Source: Crocinitomicaceae bacterium (lineage in GTDB: Bacteria > Bacteroidota > Bacteroidia > Flavobacteriales_D > Crocinitomicaceae). Taken from it: a stretch of DNA of 43,003 nt. This document shows, one piece after another, positions 33,489 through 42,407 of this stretch. The notes beneath the pieces are model-generated. The model had not been told where the DNA came from. It was given only the letters and a program-made list of their open reading frames with translations, and ran no database searches. Position numbers and translations under genes: made by a program. Location of the stretch: assembly GCA_022448165.1 (NCBI GenBank), contig JAKVAS010000011.1, positions 1 to 43,003 of the forward strand. Direction: 5' to 3'. Every line of letters begins with the position of its first letter. Positions within the stretch are counted from its first letter, which is position 1.

Positions 33489-35672
33489 ATGAAAAAAACG
33501 ATACTCTCTGCTTTGGCATTTATTGCATTATGTTCCAGCGCTGTAGGACAAAATGAAAATATTGACCTGACGAATTGCCGTGAAGGAGAAACAGTTGAAT
33601 ACTGTGGAACTCACAAAAAAATGCAAGAACTTTATGCTAATCATCCAGAAGCGTATCAAGAGTACTTGCAGGAAATGGAGCAACAAGATGTTGATAAAGG
33701 GACAGCTTCTTCTGTTGGCGATGGGGCTATTACCAAAGCGACCGTTTATTATATTCCAATTGTTTTTCACTTATTACACAATAACGGTGTAGAGAATATT
33801 AGTGATGATCAAATTATGGATGCTCTGTCAATCATGAACCGTGATTATCGCTTACTAAATGCGGATGCGAATAATGTACATCCTGATTTTCAAGGCTTAC
33901 CTGCCGATATGGAGATTGAATTTCGTTTAGCAACAATTGCGCCGAATGGACAATGTTTTAGTGGAATTACTCGGACTGTTGACCCTATTACTAATGATGG
34001 ATCAAGCGGTGTTGCGCAAGTGAATGCGATTATTAATGGAAACGATGTTTACAATGGTGAATGGCCAGGAGATGAGTACTTGAATGTATTTATTTGTGGA
34101 GAAATTGGCGGAGCAGCAGGATATACATATACTCCGTCTAATTGGATTGGTGATGGAATGGATAACGGAATTTGGGTATTACATAACTATGTTGGATCTA
34201 TAGGTACTTCAAGTACATACACGAGTAGAACGTTAACGCACGAAGCAGGACACTGGTTAAATTTAGATCATCCATGGGGTCCCAATAATAACCCTGGAAA
34301 TGCATCAAGCTGTTCGGATGATGATCAAGTAACGGATACACCAAATACAATAGGTGTTACTTCATGTAATCTAAATGAAAACACGTGTGGACCTCGTGCA
34401 AACGTTGAAAACTATATGGACTATTCATATTGTTCTAAAATGTTTACACCAGGACAGAAAACAAGGGTTAGAACGGCACTAGTGGGTGGATTAAATCCTG
34501 GGTCGATTCAAAATACAACTGCGAATAGAGATAACCTTGTTCGTTTGCAAAACTTAATAGATACAGGAGCTGATGGAAATCTTTACCTGTGTGAAGCGGA
34601 GTTTACTGCGGATAGAACTACTATTTGTGCCGGAGACGCAATTCAGTTTGAGGACATGTCGTTTAATGCTGTAAATGGTTGGACATGGACGTTCACTGGA
34701 GGAACACCTTCTTCTTCAACTGATGAAAATCCAACGGTTACCTATATGAGTGAAGGTTTGTATTCTGTTACGCTAACTTCTACTGATGGTAACAATAATG
34801 ATACGGAAACAAAAACGGCTTACATTAAAGTTCTTCCAGCTGCGCAATCGCTTCCTTATCATGAGAGCTTTGAAAGCTACTCAACATTGAACAATATTGA
34901 TGAATGGGAAATTGATAATTCTGCCGGAAATGGTTGGGAATTACATACTGGTACAGGATATACAGGAAGCCAATCAGCTAAAATCAGGAATTTTGGTGAA
35001 TCTGCGGGAGAAGTTGATATTTTGTCATCTGCACCTGTTGACCTTTCAGGGATTAATGCTACTGATGGAGTAACCTTGAGTTTCCGTTATTCTCACAAGA
35101 AACGTAGCAGCACAAATAATGAATGTTTAAAAGTGTTTATATCTAGTAACTGTGGTGAAAATTGGGCGCAACGCAAAACACTTTGCGCTACGGCGTTATC
35201 GACAGATGTTCAGAGTTCCGCTTGGACACCAAGCTCACAGTCGGATTGGGAAACGGTTCATATGACAAATGTTACCTCAGGATATTGGACAGATAAATTT
35301 CAATATAGATTCACATTTGAATCTGATGGAGGAAATAATATTTACTTAGATGATATTAACATTTATGAGGGGAATCCTTCAGATGATATTGTTGCTGGAA
35401 TTGGTGAAAATGGATTGGATATTGAAGCACTTTCTGTATTTCCAAATCCAACGGAAAATGAATTAAATGTTCGTTTTTCTGTTGTTGCAGATGCAAACGT
35501 TTCATTAACAGTAAAAGATATTACAGGAAAAGAAGTCCACGCAAAATCAATTCTTGCGAATAATGGATCGAATTTAGTAATGATGGATACTGGTGAATTA
35601 GCGCAGGGAATGTATTTCTTGACGGTTCAGGTTGGAAATTCAGAACAAACAGTTCAGTTTGTTGTTAAGTAA
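33489..35672 (+). CDS. Secreted M43 (pappalysin-like) metalloprotease with PKD and type A T9SS sorting domain, copy 1
   Basis: A 727-residue exported protein. The signal peptide is MKKTILSALAFIALCSSAVGQ; ATGs at 33405 and 33468 would only add residues before it. A pro-region runs to about residue 90. The zinc protease domain covers about 90-350, with the active site HEAGHWLNLDH (H251, E252, H255, H261) and the Met-turn NYMDYSYC. Position 8 of the HExxHxxGxxH motif is Asn instead of Gly. A PKD domain (about 365-450: CAGDAIQFEDMSF, WTWTFTGG) and a jelly-roll-like beta domain (about 455-635) follow. The last 80 or so residues are a type A Por-secretion signal (FPNPTENELNVRFS, DITGKEV, GMYFLTVQ). 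It should be secreted or surface-attached and degrade extracellular proteins. A terminator follows directly. Confidence 0.93.
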   Translation: MKKTILSALAFIALCSSAVGQNENIDLTNCREGETVEYCGTHKKMQELYANHPEAYQEYLQEMEQQDVDKGTASSVGDGAITKATVYYIPIVFHLLHNNGVENISDDQIMDALSIMNRDYRLLNADANNVHPDFQGLPADMEIEFRLATIAPNGQCFSGITRTVDPITNDGSSGVAQVNAIINGNDVYNGEWPGDEYLNVFICGEIGGAAGYTYTPSNWIGDGMDNGIWVLHNYVGSIGTSSTYTSRTLTHEAGHWLNLDHPWGPNNNPGNASSCSDDDQVTDTPNTIGVTSCNLNENTCGPRANVENYMDYSYCSKMFTPGQKTRVRTALVGGLNPGSIQNTTANRDNLVRLQNLIDTGADGNLYLCEAEFTADRTTICAGDAIQFEDMSFNAVNGWTWTFTGGTPSSSTDENPTVTYMSEGLYSVTLTSTDGNNNDTETKTAYIKVLPAAQSLPYHESFESYSTLNNIDEWEIDNSAGNGWELHTGTGYTGSQSAKIRNFGESAGEVDILSSAPVDLSGINATDGVTLSFRYSHKKRSSTNNECLKVFISSNCGENWAQRKTLCATALSTDVQSSAWTPSSQSDWETVHMTNVTSGYWTDKFQYRFTFESDGGNNIYLDDINIYEGNPSDDIVAGIGENGLDIEALSVFPNPTENELNVRFSVVADANVSLTVKDITGKEVHAKSILANNGSNLVMMDTGELAQGMYFLTVQVGNSEQTVQFVVK

Positions 35673-35692
35673 TTTAAAATAATCAATTGAGA

Positions 35693-35728
35693 GACCTTCT
35701 CGTTCAAGCGAGGAGGTCTTTTTGTTTA
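35693..35728 (+). terminator. Rho-independent terminator between the two metalloprotease genes
   Basis: A ten-pair stem GACCTTCTCG (35693-35702) with CGAGGAGGTC (35709-35718), one G-U pair, loop TTCAAG, is followed by TTTTTGTTT. It lies 20 bases after the first protease gene and before the chosen start of the second. This makes the far-upstream ATG at 35687 unlikely. Confidence 0.9.
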
Positions 35729-35740
35729 ATAGCCATGGAA

Positions 35741-37921
35741 ATGAAAAATATTTTATTATTAATATGTGTTGTAACATTATCACTTACAGCTAGATCTCAG
35801 AACAATACTTGGTGCGGGACAAATCATCTCGTGAAGAAACAAATTGAGGAGAATCCAGGATTGCAACAAATAATGCATGAAGCTTTAAAAAAGGCGGCTA
35901 TATCGCGACCTACTGACAATGCAACGAGTCGAACGTTAATAACGATTCCTGTAGTAGTACATGTTATTCATGATAATGGGATTGGAAACATTTCAGAAGA
36001 ACAAGTTCAGAGTGCATTAGATATCTTGAATTTGGATTATAATAGGCTAAATGCGGATACTAGCGATACAAGAAGTACTGCTGAAGCCCCTTTTCGCGAT
36101 AATGCTGGGAGCATGGATATAGAATTTAAATTGGCGAAAATTGATCCAGATGGAAACTGTACGAATGGTATAGTTCGCGTGAATGCCCCAACATTAACTT
36201 ATGGTGCAGGTGAAGATTGTAAATATGATTCTAATGGTGGATCTGACCAATGGCCGAAGGATAGATATTTTAATATTTGGGTAATCAATACTATTGCTGG
36301 AAGCTCAGGTGGGATTACTTTAGGTTATGCATACTACCCTTACGGTGCTGCAACGAATAGCGGTTATGGAATTTTAATTCGCCATGATGTTTTTGGTTCT
36401 ATTGAAACAGCAGATGGTGAAGATGGAAGAACACTTACTCATGAAATGGGCCACGCACTTGGGTTACCGCATATTTTTGATGCTGGTTTTAGTGGTGCAG
36501 ATGGCTGTCATACTGGTGATTGTAATACTGAAGGGGATTATTCGTGTGATACTCCTCCGCAACAAGAAGCAAATTGGAGTTGTTCACCAACATGGAACTC
36601 GTGTAATAATGTTCCGTTGAATGATGCTTATGGATTTGATGCATTGGATCAGATTGAAAATTATATGAGCTATAATGCATGTCAGAATATGTTTTCAAAT
36701 GATCAGGTAGACGTGATGCAGTTTAATTTTAACGACATATACTTTCTTGATAATTTACGTTCAGATCCTAATATTGCAGCAACGGGTGTAAATGACCCTG
36801 ATCAATTGTGTAAAGCAGAGTTTGATGTCGCTAAGCGGGTCGTTTGTGCTGGGACAACAGTTGAATTTGATGATCAGAGTTTTCATGGTCCAATTTCGTG
36901 GACATGGACTGTTACTCCTGGAGTTGAAGGGGTCGATTATGTTTATGCCAATGGTACTACTGCTGCTTCACAAAATCCAGAGATTACTTTTATAGTTGGA
37001 GGATATTATGATATTGAGTTGTTAACGTCTGATGGCGTTACGTCTGATTCTGAAGTGAAAACAGCATTTATTAATGTGTTGCCTGAATCTGCACAATTGG
37101 ATGTTATTGAAGGCTTTGAAGCGTATACTGATTTATCATCAACGAATAATTGGACTGTACATAATCCTGACAACAATCAAGGATTTGAAATTTTGGATGG
37201 AACAGGATTGTCTAGTAATAAGAGTGCATTTTTAGCCAATTATGGAGAATCTGGATCTAATACTGATGAATTGATTTCTGCACCATTGGACTTGTCGGTA
37301 GTCGACCCGGCTACGGAAGAAATGACGTTGAGTTTTAGGTATGCATATCATAAACGCTATGATTCAAATGATGAATGGTTAAAGGTTTTTGCTTCTAATA
37401 ACTGTGGAGAATCATGGGCGCAACGTAAAACGATACATGGAAACCAATTATCTGAACTGACTTCAAGCAATGCTTGGTATCCGACTTCTGATGATGATTG
37501 GACAACCGTTCATATGACTAACATTACAAGTGTTTATTTCGTGGAAAATTTCCGATATAAATTTGAGTTTGAAGGTGAGAACGGAAATAATTTCTTTTTG
37601 GATAATATCAATATTTATAAAGGTGCACCTTCAGATGATTTGGTCGGAGTAAATGATTTGGAAGGTTCTATCCGATCGTTTTCTGCTTATCCGAATCCGG
37701 TGGAAGGTCAACTGAATATACGCTTCTCGTTAGAGAACATTCAGAATGCAATAGTCGAGATTGTGGATGTTACTGGAAAGGTGATCACTAAAAACAATGT
37801 TCAGGCTAATTCGGGTTCAAATTTGGTTGTATTGGATTTGGATGACATTGCAGCTGGTGCTTATTTTATTCAATTGAGCGTAGGTGAAACAACGCAAGTC
37901 GAACAGTTGATAGTTAGATAA
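35741..37921 (+). CDS. Secreted M43 (pappalysin-like) metalloprotease with PKD and type A T9SS sorting domain, copy 2
   Basis: A 726-residue paralogue of the preceding gene with the same architecture. It has a signal peptide (MKNILLLICVVTLSLTARSQ), a pro-region, an M43 zinc domain with the canonical HEMGHALGLPH (H234, E235, H238, H244) and the Met-turn ENYMSYNAC. A PKD domain (CAGTTVEFDDQSF), a jelly-roll-like domain (SFRYAYHKRYDSNDEWLKVF) and a type A sorting domain (YPNPVEGQLNIRFS, DVTGKVI, AGAYFIQLS) follow. The ATG at 35735 (MEMKN) is an equally possible start two codons earlier. The ATG at 35687 is rejected because a terminator lies inside that extension. No -7 box is visible between the terminator and the start, so expression may depend on read-through or an unusual promoter. 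The role is extracellular proteolysis, by family. Confidence 0.93.
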   Translation: MKNILLLICVVTLSLTARSQNNTWCGTNHLVKKQIEENPGLQQIMHEALKKAAISRPTDNATSRTLITIPVVVHVIHDNGIGNISEEQVQSALDILNLDYNRLNADTSDTRSTAEAPFRDNAGSMDIEFKLAKIDPDGNCTNGIVRVNAPTLTYGAGEDCKYDSNGGSDQWPKDRYFNIWVINTIAGSSGGITLGYAYYPYGAATNSGYGILIRHDVFGSIETADGEDGRTLTHEMGHALGLPHIFDAGFSGADGCHTGDCNTEGDYSCDTPPQQEANWSCSPTWNSCNNVPLNDAYGFDALDQIENYMSYNACQNMFSNDQVDVMQFNFNDIYFLDNLRSDPNIAATGVNDPDQLCKAEFDVAKRVVCAGTTVEFDDQSFHGPISWTWTVTPGVEGVDYVYANGTTAASQNPEITFIVGGYYDIELLTSDGVTSDSEVKTAFINVLPESAQLDVIEGFEAYTDLSSTNNWTVHNPDNNQGFEILDGTGLSSNKSAFLANYGESGSNTDELISAPLDLSVVDPATEEMTLSFRYAYHKRYDSNDEWLKVFASNNCGESWAQRKTIHGNQLSELTSSNAWYPTSDDDWTTVHMTNITSVYFVENFRYKFEFEGENGNNFFLDNINIYKGAPSDDLVGVNDLEGSIRSFSAYPNPVEGQLNIRFSLENIQNAIVEIVDVTGKVITKNNVQANSGSNLVVLDLDDIAAGAYFIQLSVGETTQVEQLIVR

Positions 37922-37948
37922 CTATTCTGTAAAATATACGTTTACGAA

Positions 37949-37976
37949 GCGACCTCTTTTGAGGTTGCTTTTGTTT
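37949..37976 (+). terminator. Rho-independent terminator after the second metalloprotease gene
   Basis: An eight-pair stem GCGACCTC (37949-37956) with GAGGTTGC (37961-37968), one G-U pair, and a TTTT loop are followed by TTTTGTTTT. It lies between convergent genes and may also limit hemD transcripts. Confidence 0.85.
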
Positions 37977-37993
37977 TGTCTGAGAATTTGACT

Positions 37994-38656
37994 TTAAGAA
38001 AGTAAATTAAGGTGTTCAACAAGTTCCTTTATGGATGAAAGCGTTAAAACATGATTACAATGATCTCCTTGACTAAAAATTTCATTTGCGGTACTTTCTC
38101 CCCAGGCAATCACATATGAGTCTCTCAAGAGTTTATTTTTTTGCTTAAATGCCTCGTAATTTGAAGGGCTAGTGAATATATAGATATCACAAGCTTCAAT
38201 TGGTTTGGATCTAAGTATTGTTTTGTATACGCATAGGTTTACTCGTTGCGATTTAGGTAGAATGCTAGAGTATGTACTTAATGTTCGGTCAGAGTGAGGG
38301 AAAAGTACTGTTCTATCACCGACCCATTGTTTGAAAGCATTTTGAGATTCTTGAATTTTACCACTGCGAGTAACAACATAGTCAGGGTCAACTCCTAGAT
38401 GCTTTAATAGGGATGCCGTTTTTTTACCAACACAGGCAATGGTTTGAGAAGAGTCAAGAGAATGAATCGCTTTAAAAAAAATAATTGAACGAGGGCTCCC
38501 AAAAAAAATGAGGTCAAAAGATTCATTTAACTCGGCTTCCTCAGGTTCAAAGCTTATTAATGATTGAGCAGAAAGTGTAATGTTTTTTGAATCAGTAAAG
38601 ACTTTTAGTCCCTCTACGTCTGAAGCATTTTTTGATATGAAAATGCGTTTATTCAA
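37994..38656 (-). CDS. hemD: Uroporphyrinogen-III synthase
   Basis: A 220-residue protein of low sequence conservation, as usual for HemD. It is recognised from its two-lobed alpha/beta pattern, the segments FDLIFFGSPRSIIFFKA, IACVGKKTASLLKHLG and DIYIFTSPSNYEAFKQ, and the C-terminal VIAWGESTANEI. These correspond to the FTSxNAVxxF / AxGxxTAxxL signatures of the family. HemD closes linear hydroxymethylbilane with inversion of ring D to give uroporphyrinogen III. It starts 2 bases after hemC as the last gene of hemA-hemC-hemD, and this context is the strongest evidence. Confidence 0.9.
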   Translation of the reverse strand: MNKRIFISKNASDVEGLKVFTDSKNITLSAQSLISFEPEEAELNESFDLIFFGSPRSIIFFKAIHSLDSSQTIACVGKKTASLLKHLGVDPDYVVTRSGKIQESQNAFKQWVGDRTVLFPHSDRTLSTYSSILPKSQRVNLCVYKTILRSKPIEACDIYIFTSPSNYEAFKQKNKLLRDSYVIAWGESTANEIFSQGDHCNHVLTLSSIKELVEHLNLLS

Positions 38657-38658
38657 GT

Positions 38659-39540
38659 CTATTTATGTAAGTCGGAGATTACCTTTTCTGCCATTCCTTC
38701 AAAATTTGTAACGCTATAATCAAGATGAATGCACTTCTCATTTACTCCCTTTGCAAAGGATACATAAAGATGGTCGTTTTCATCGCAGTAGACACCAAGT
38801 GGCAATTGACATCCTCCGTCTAGCAAGTTTAAAACTTTACGCTCTAATTCGATTCGTTGAGCAGTTTTAGGTGAATTCATTTTTTGCATAATTCCTGCAA
38901 GCTCGTGATCAGTTTCACGTATCTGAAGTCCTAAAACTCCTTGGGCGGGCGCGGGAATAAATTCGGTGGGATCAAGAACTTCAGCATGAAATTCACTAAG
39001 GTCTAATTCTAAACGATCTACACCTGCTTTTGCAAGAAGAATTGCATCGTAATGTCCTTGACGAAGTTTATCAATACGAGTAGGAACGTTTCCACGTAAA
39101 TCTGTTACGGTAGCATCAGCTCTATAATTTAAAAGCTGTGATTTTCTTCGAGCCGAAGAAGTACCCACATTTGCTTCTACTTTCAAGTTCCATTTTTGAG
39201 AAGTGTCAAGGCTATCTTTTCTAATAAGTAAAAGATCTGCGGGATTAGCGCGTTCCGATACACAAGCAATTGTTAAACTTTTCGGCGGAGTAGTTTCTAA
39301 ATCTTTATGTGAGTGAACAGCTAAATCAATAGACCCATTTAAAAGGGCATCTTCTATTTCTTTTGTGAAAAATCCTTTTCCTTCGAGTTTGTCAAAACTT
39401 AAGTGTTGAATCCGATCGCCTTGGGTTTTGATGATCTTTATTTCAACAGAACAGCCTAATTTTTCGAGTTCACTTTGAACAAAATTAGCTTGCCAAAGTG
39501 CAAGATCACTTCCACGAGATCCAATAACTATATGTTTCAT
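38659..39540 (-). CDS. hemC: Hydroxymethylbilane synthase (porphobilinogen deaminase)
   Basis: A 293-residue enzyme that polymerises four porphobilinogens into hydroxymethylbilane. Motifs are IGSRGSDLALWQANFV at the N-terminus, KTQGD, GKGFFTKEIEDALL, the catalytic Asp in AVHSHKDLETTPP, the RRKSQLL and LRGNVPTRIDKL substrate-binding arginines, PAPAQGVLGLQ, and the dipyrromethane cofactor Cys (C244) in LLDGGCQLPLGVY. The length is slightly short of the E. coli enzyme but complete. Its ATG overlaps the stop codon of hemA by one base, indicating translational coupling. Confidence 0.97.
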   Translation of the reverse strand: MKHIVIGSRGSDLALWQANFVQSELEKLGCSVEIKIIKTQGDRIQHLSFDKLEGKGFFTKEIEDALLNGSIDLAVHSHKDLETTPPKSLTIACVSERANPADLLLIRKDSLDTSQKWNLKVEANVGTSSARRKSQLLNYRADATVTDLRGNVPTRIDKLRQGHYDAILLAKAGVDRLELDLSEFHAEVLDPTEFIPAPAQGVLGLQIRETDHELAGIMQKMNSPKTAQRIELERKVLNLLDGGCQLPLGVYCDENDHLYVSFAKGVNEKCIHLDYSVTNFEGMAEKVISDLHK

Positions 39541-40787
39541 TAAGATGATTTTTTGATGAGAATCTCTTTTGCCATCAACATAGGCATGCTGATGTATTTC
39601 TTCTCCATATATCCTAGAACCTTTTCAAGTACTTCTTTAGAGTCATCATCAAGGGTTTCTATATCCTCTTTGAATACTTCAGTGAGTGCTCGTTTTTTGA
39701 TTTCTTTTACTTTATTCGGAACTGCTTTCATGGCAACCACCACAGAGCGTTCTTGGTATATTTTATCAAATTCACCTAAGGCTACATCAATAACCTGATG
39801 AACGCTCTCTACTTCTTTAGAGCGTGCCTTTAAATTTTCCGTGGAAATTTTTTGCAATGCTTCCACAGAGATGTGGTGAACAGAATGATTGTTTTTAATT
39901 TCAGGAGAAAGATCCTGCGGAATCGCAATATCAATAACGATTTTTCTACGAGTTTCTCCTTGAAGTAGATTTTTATAGGTTTGAGGAGAAATGATATGTG
40001 ATTCTGCTCCTGTACAGGTTATTATGATGTCGAAACCTTCGGAGAAAGTATCTAACTCAGAAAGACGATGTGGAGTGCCATTTAGGTCTTGGGCTAATAA
40101 TTTAGCTTTTTCAAAAGTACGATTGAAAACGTTGAAGTTCGTAAAGCCATGTTTCTTCAAAAATCGACTCATGTTTACATTCGTAGTACCTGCACCAATA
40201 ATTAAAATACGAGAATCTAATGGGACATTCATGTCACGTAATTGATGATAGGCAAGAGACACTACTGAAACAGGTCGCTTAGCGATATTTGTTTCAGTGT
40301 AAACCTTTTTAGCGGTTTCAATTGTATGGCGAACTAAAATTCTCAGTAAATCTCCAGTAATACCGAACGATTTGGAATCATTATATGCTTTACGGACTTG
40401 GGTAATTATTTCACGCTCACCAACGACCATTGAATCAACCGAAGACGCAACCTCGAGTAAATGTTTTGCGGCTTCCATGCCGGTGTAAATTGCACTAGAT
40501 TCAGAAAATCTTCGTATTTCGTTAGTTTCGATTTCAGGATATAGTGTTTTTAGAAATTCTTCAATAAATTCAGTATCTACAACTTTTTTAGTTGTAAAAC
40601 TATACTCAATACGATTACAAGTAGATAAAAACATTAGCTCTCCAAGGTTCAACCCATCTTTGATATTAACGAGTCTTACTTGTTGGTTTTCAGGTGCAAT
40701 ATGTAATTGACCGATGTCTGAAACCGAAAGGCTGCGATGTGTAAAAGCTACGATATGTAAGGAGTTGATTCCGTCTTTATTCGTCAT
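39540..40787 (-). CDS. hemA: Glutamyl-tRNA reductase
   Basis: A 415-residue enzyme that reduces Glu-tRNA to glutamate-1-semialdehyde, the first step of C5-pathway tetrapyrrole synthesis. The nucleophilic Cys is C57 in LSTCNRIEY. GEREIITQVRKAY and ARHTIE-like helices follow, then the NADPH Rossmann motif IIGAGTTNVNMSRFLKKHG (GAGxxN), NRTFEKAKLLA, and the C-terminal dimerisation helices ending MAKEILIKKS. The frame extends three codons to a TTG at 40796. The ATG at 40787 is preferred as it needs no alternative start. It is the first gene of hemA-hemC-hemD. No exact -7 box was found in the 162 bases between it and the divergent RDD gene. Confidence 0.97.
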   Translation of the reverse strand: MTNKDGINSLHIVAFTHRSLSVSDIGQLHIAPENQQVRLVNIKDGLNLGELMFLSTCNRIEYSFTTKKVVDTEFIEEFLKTLYPEIETNEIRRFSESSAIYTGMEAAKHLLEVASSVDSMVVGEREIITQVRKAYNDSKSFGITGDLLRILVRHTIETAKKVYTETNIAKRPVSVVSLAYHQLRDMNVPLDSRILIIGAGTTNVNMSRFLKKHGFTNFNVFNRTFEKAKLLAQDLNGTPHRLSELDTFSEGFDIIITCTGAESHIISPQTYKNLLQGETRRKIVIDIAIPQDLSPEIKNNHSVHHISVEALQKISTENLKARSKEVESVHQVIDVALGEFDKIYQERSVVVAMKAVPNKVKEIKKRALTEVFKEDIETLDDDSKEVLEKVLGYMEKKYISMPMLMAKEILIKKSS

Positions 40788-40855
40788 TCCCAGCAAAGAT
40801 GCTGAGAAGTGCGAATTTGATTGTCATTAATTTGTCATATTCTTCTAATTTAGAA

Positions 40856-40871
40856 AGGTTAAAAATAACCT
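40856..40871. repeat. Short inverted repeat between hemA and the RDD gene
   Basis: AGGTTA-AAAA-TAACCT is a perfect six-pair inverted repeat in the middle of the divergent gap 40788-40949. There is no T-run. It is possibly a binding site shared by both genes. Otherwise the gap shows only a near-match TATCTTTA (40925-40932) to the -7 consensus before the RDD gene. Confidence 0.3.
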
Positions 40872-40949
40872 GGGTTTCTGATTAGCATTGGAAAAGTTAA
40901 GTGTTGGTTTTTTCAACTTATTAGGTATCTTTAAGCCAATTGATTTGTA

Positions 40950-41726
40950 ATGAAAACAATAGAATTTAAATCAGCACATAATGTAAAGGTTGAATATGAG
41001 TTGGCCTCGGTCGGTCAGCGTTTGGCGGCTACACTAATAGATTTAGCAATGTTTCTGGTGTATTTCGTTATTTTAACCATGGTGTTTTCTCTTTCCAGTA
41101 TCTTCGATTATCAACATGCGGGCAGAAATATGTTCATTATGTTATTGGTGATAAAAATTCCATTTATTTTCTATAATCCGCTTATTGAATATTTAACCCA
41201 AGGACAAAGTCTTGGGAAATTTGCGCTCGGAATTCGGGTCGTTACGGTATCTGGAGAAAGACCTGGTTTAAGAGAAGTATTTACTCGCTGGATGTTTAGA
41301 GGGGATTTTCTTTGGATTAGTTCTTCTGGTATTTATGCGTTGATTTGGTTGATCATGGGATTGATTGGTATTGTATATTCAGGAACAGCTGAACGAAGAC
41401 AAAGAATGGGGGATGTGATGGGCGATACGGTTGTGATCAAGAATAAATCATCTATTCGTTACTCACTTAGAGATGTTCTTTCGATAAAAAGTCAAACGAA
41501 TTATACCCCTGCTTATCCAAACGCTATTCGATTTACTGATGAGGATATGCTCTTAATTAAGAATACCATTCAACGTGTTCGTGCCAATCCAAATTCTTCA
41601 ACAAAGAAATTTGCCGTAGATTTGGCAGATGAATCTGCGCGATTAATCGGTTTGGAAGAAACACCAAAGAAACGTCTCAAGTTTCTACAAACATTGTTGC
41701 AAGATTACGTAGTTCTTACGCGATAA
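40950..41726 (+). CDS. RDD family membrane protein
   Basis: A 258-residue membrane protein. The RDD domain (about residues 14-165) starts with the invariant Arg in VGQRLAATLIDLAMFLVYFVI. It has a second TM around 55-70 (NMFIMLLVIKIPFIFYNPLIEYLTQGQSLGK has the family's G-x-S-x-G-K turn), the conserved Asp in RWMFRGDF, a TM at about 128-146, and the closing RRQRMGDVMGDTVVI. The C-terminal 95 residues are soluble and may be a cytoplasmic regulatory tail (DEDMLLIKNTIQRVR, ADESARLIGLEETPKKRLKFLQTLL). The function of RDD proteins is mostly unknown; a few are linked to ion or compatible-solute homeostasis. In many Bacteroidota an RDD gene neighbours stage-II-sporulation-M and MoxR genes, but none is here. 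It lies 9 bases before rsmI, probably in one operon. Confidence 0.92.
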   Translation: MKTIEFKSAHNVKVEYELASVGQRLAATLIDLAMFLVYFVILTMVFSLSSIFDYQHAGRNMFIMLLVIKIPFIFYNPLIEYLTQGQSLGKFALGIRVVTVSGERPGLREVFTRWMFRGDFLWISSSGIYALIWLIMGLIGIVYSGTAERRQRMGDVMGDTVVIKNKSSIRYSLRDVLSIKSQTNYTPAYPNAIRFTDEDMLLIKNTIQRVRANPNSSTKKFAVDLADESARLIGLEETPKKRLKFLQTLLQDYVVLTR

Positions 41727-41735
41727 ATTTTATTC

Positions 41736-42407
41736 ATGGCAAAGCTATTTTTAGTTCCAACTCCTATAGGGAACCTGGAAGATATAACACTTCGTGCAAT
41801 TCGAGTATTGCAGGAAACAGATGTGATTTTTGCAGAAGATACACGTGTTACTAAACGTTTACTTTCGCATTTGGAAATACAAAAACTTGTACATCCATTT
41901 CATGCACATAATGAGCATAAGTCGCTATCGCATGCAATTGATAAAATCAAGGCAAATAATTCGACTGTTTTGGTTTCGGATGCTGGAACTCCAGGGATTT
42001 CTGACCCAGGGTTTCTTTTAATTCGAGAGGCCATAGAACAAGGGATTGAGGTTGAGTGTTTACCAGGTCCAGTTGCACTGATTCCTGGATTGGTTGCAAG
42101 TGGGTTCCCTTGTGATCGATTTGTATTCGAAGGATTTCTTCCACATAAAAAAGGACGACAAACTCGATTGTTGGCTATTGAAAAAGAAGCGAGAACTACT
42201 GTTTTATACGAATCCCCACATCGATTAATCAAATGTTTGAAGCAGGTTGTTGAATTTATGGGAGCAGATAGAAAGGTGTGTGTTGCAAGAGAGATTACGA
42301 AAATGTATGAGGAGTTTCAGCGTGGAACAGCTGAAGAAGTATTAGCATATTATGAAGCGAAGCCACCAAAAGGTGAAATTGTTATGATTATAGAAGGAAA
42401 GAAATGA
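41736..42407 (+). CDS. rsmI: 16S rRNA (cytidine(1402)-2'-O)-methyltransferase
   Basis: A 223-residue SAM-dependent methyltransferase of the tetrapyrrole-methylase fold that 2'-O-methylates C1402 of 16S rRNA in the ribosomal P site. Motifs are LFLVPTPIGNLEDITLRAIR at the N-terminus, FAEDTRVTKRLLSHL, VSDAGTPGISDPGFLLIREA, CLPGPVALIPGLVASGFPCDRFVFEGFLP (the SAM pocket), YESPHRLIKCL, and AREITKMYEEFQRGT. It is shorter than the 280-residue E. coli protein because it lacks the C-terminal extension, as is common for Bacteroidota. Its stop codon overlaps the next start in an ATGA arrangement, so the two genes are translationally coupled. Confidence 0.96.
   Translation: MAKLFLVPTPIGNLEDITLRAIRVLQETDVIFAEDTRVTKRLLSHLEIQKLVHPFHAHNEHKSLSHAIDKIKANNSTVLVSDAGTPGISDPGFLLIREAIEQGIEVECLPGPVALIPGLVASGFPCDRFVFEGFLPHKKGRQTRLLAIEKEARTTVLYESPHRLIKCLKQVVEFMGADRKVCVAREITKMYEEFQRGTAEEVLAYYEAKPPKGEIVMIIEGKK

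Noticed and set aside
41900-42232. 110-codon minus-strand frame inside rsmI
   Set aside because: It is antisense to conserved rsmI motifs, with low-complexity composition and no independent support.
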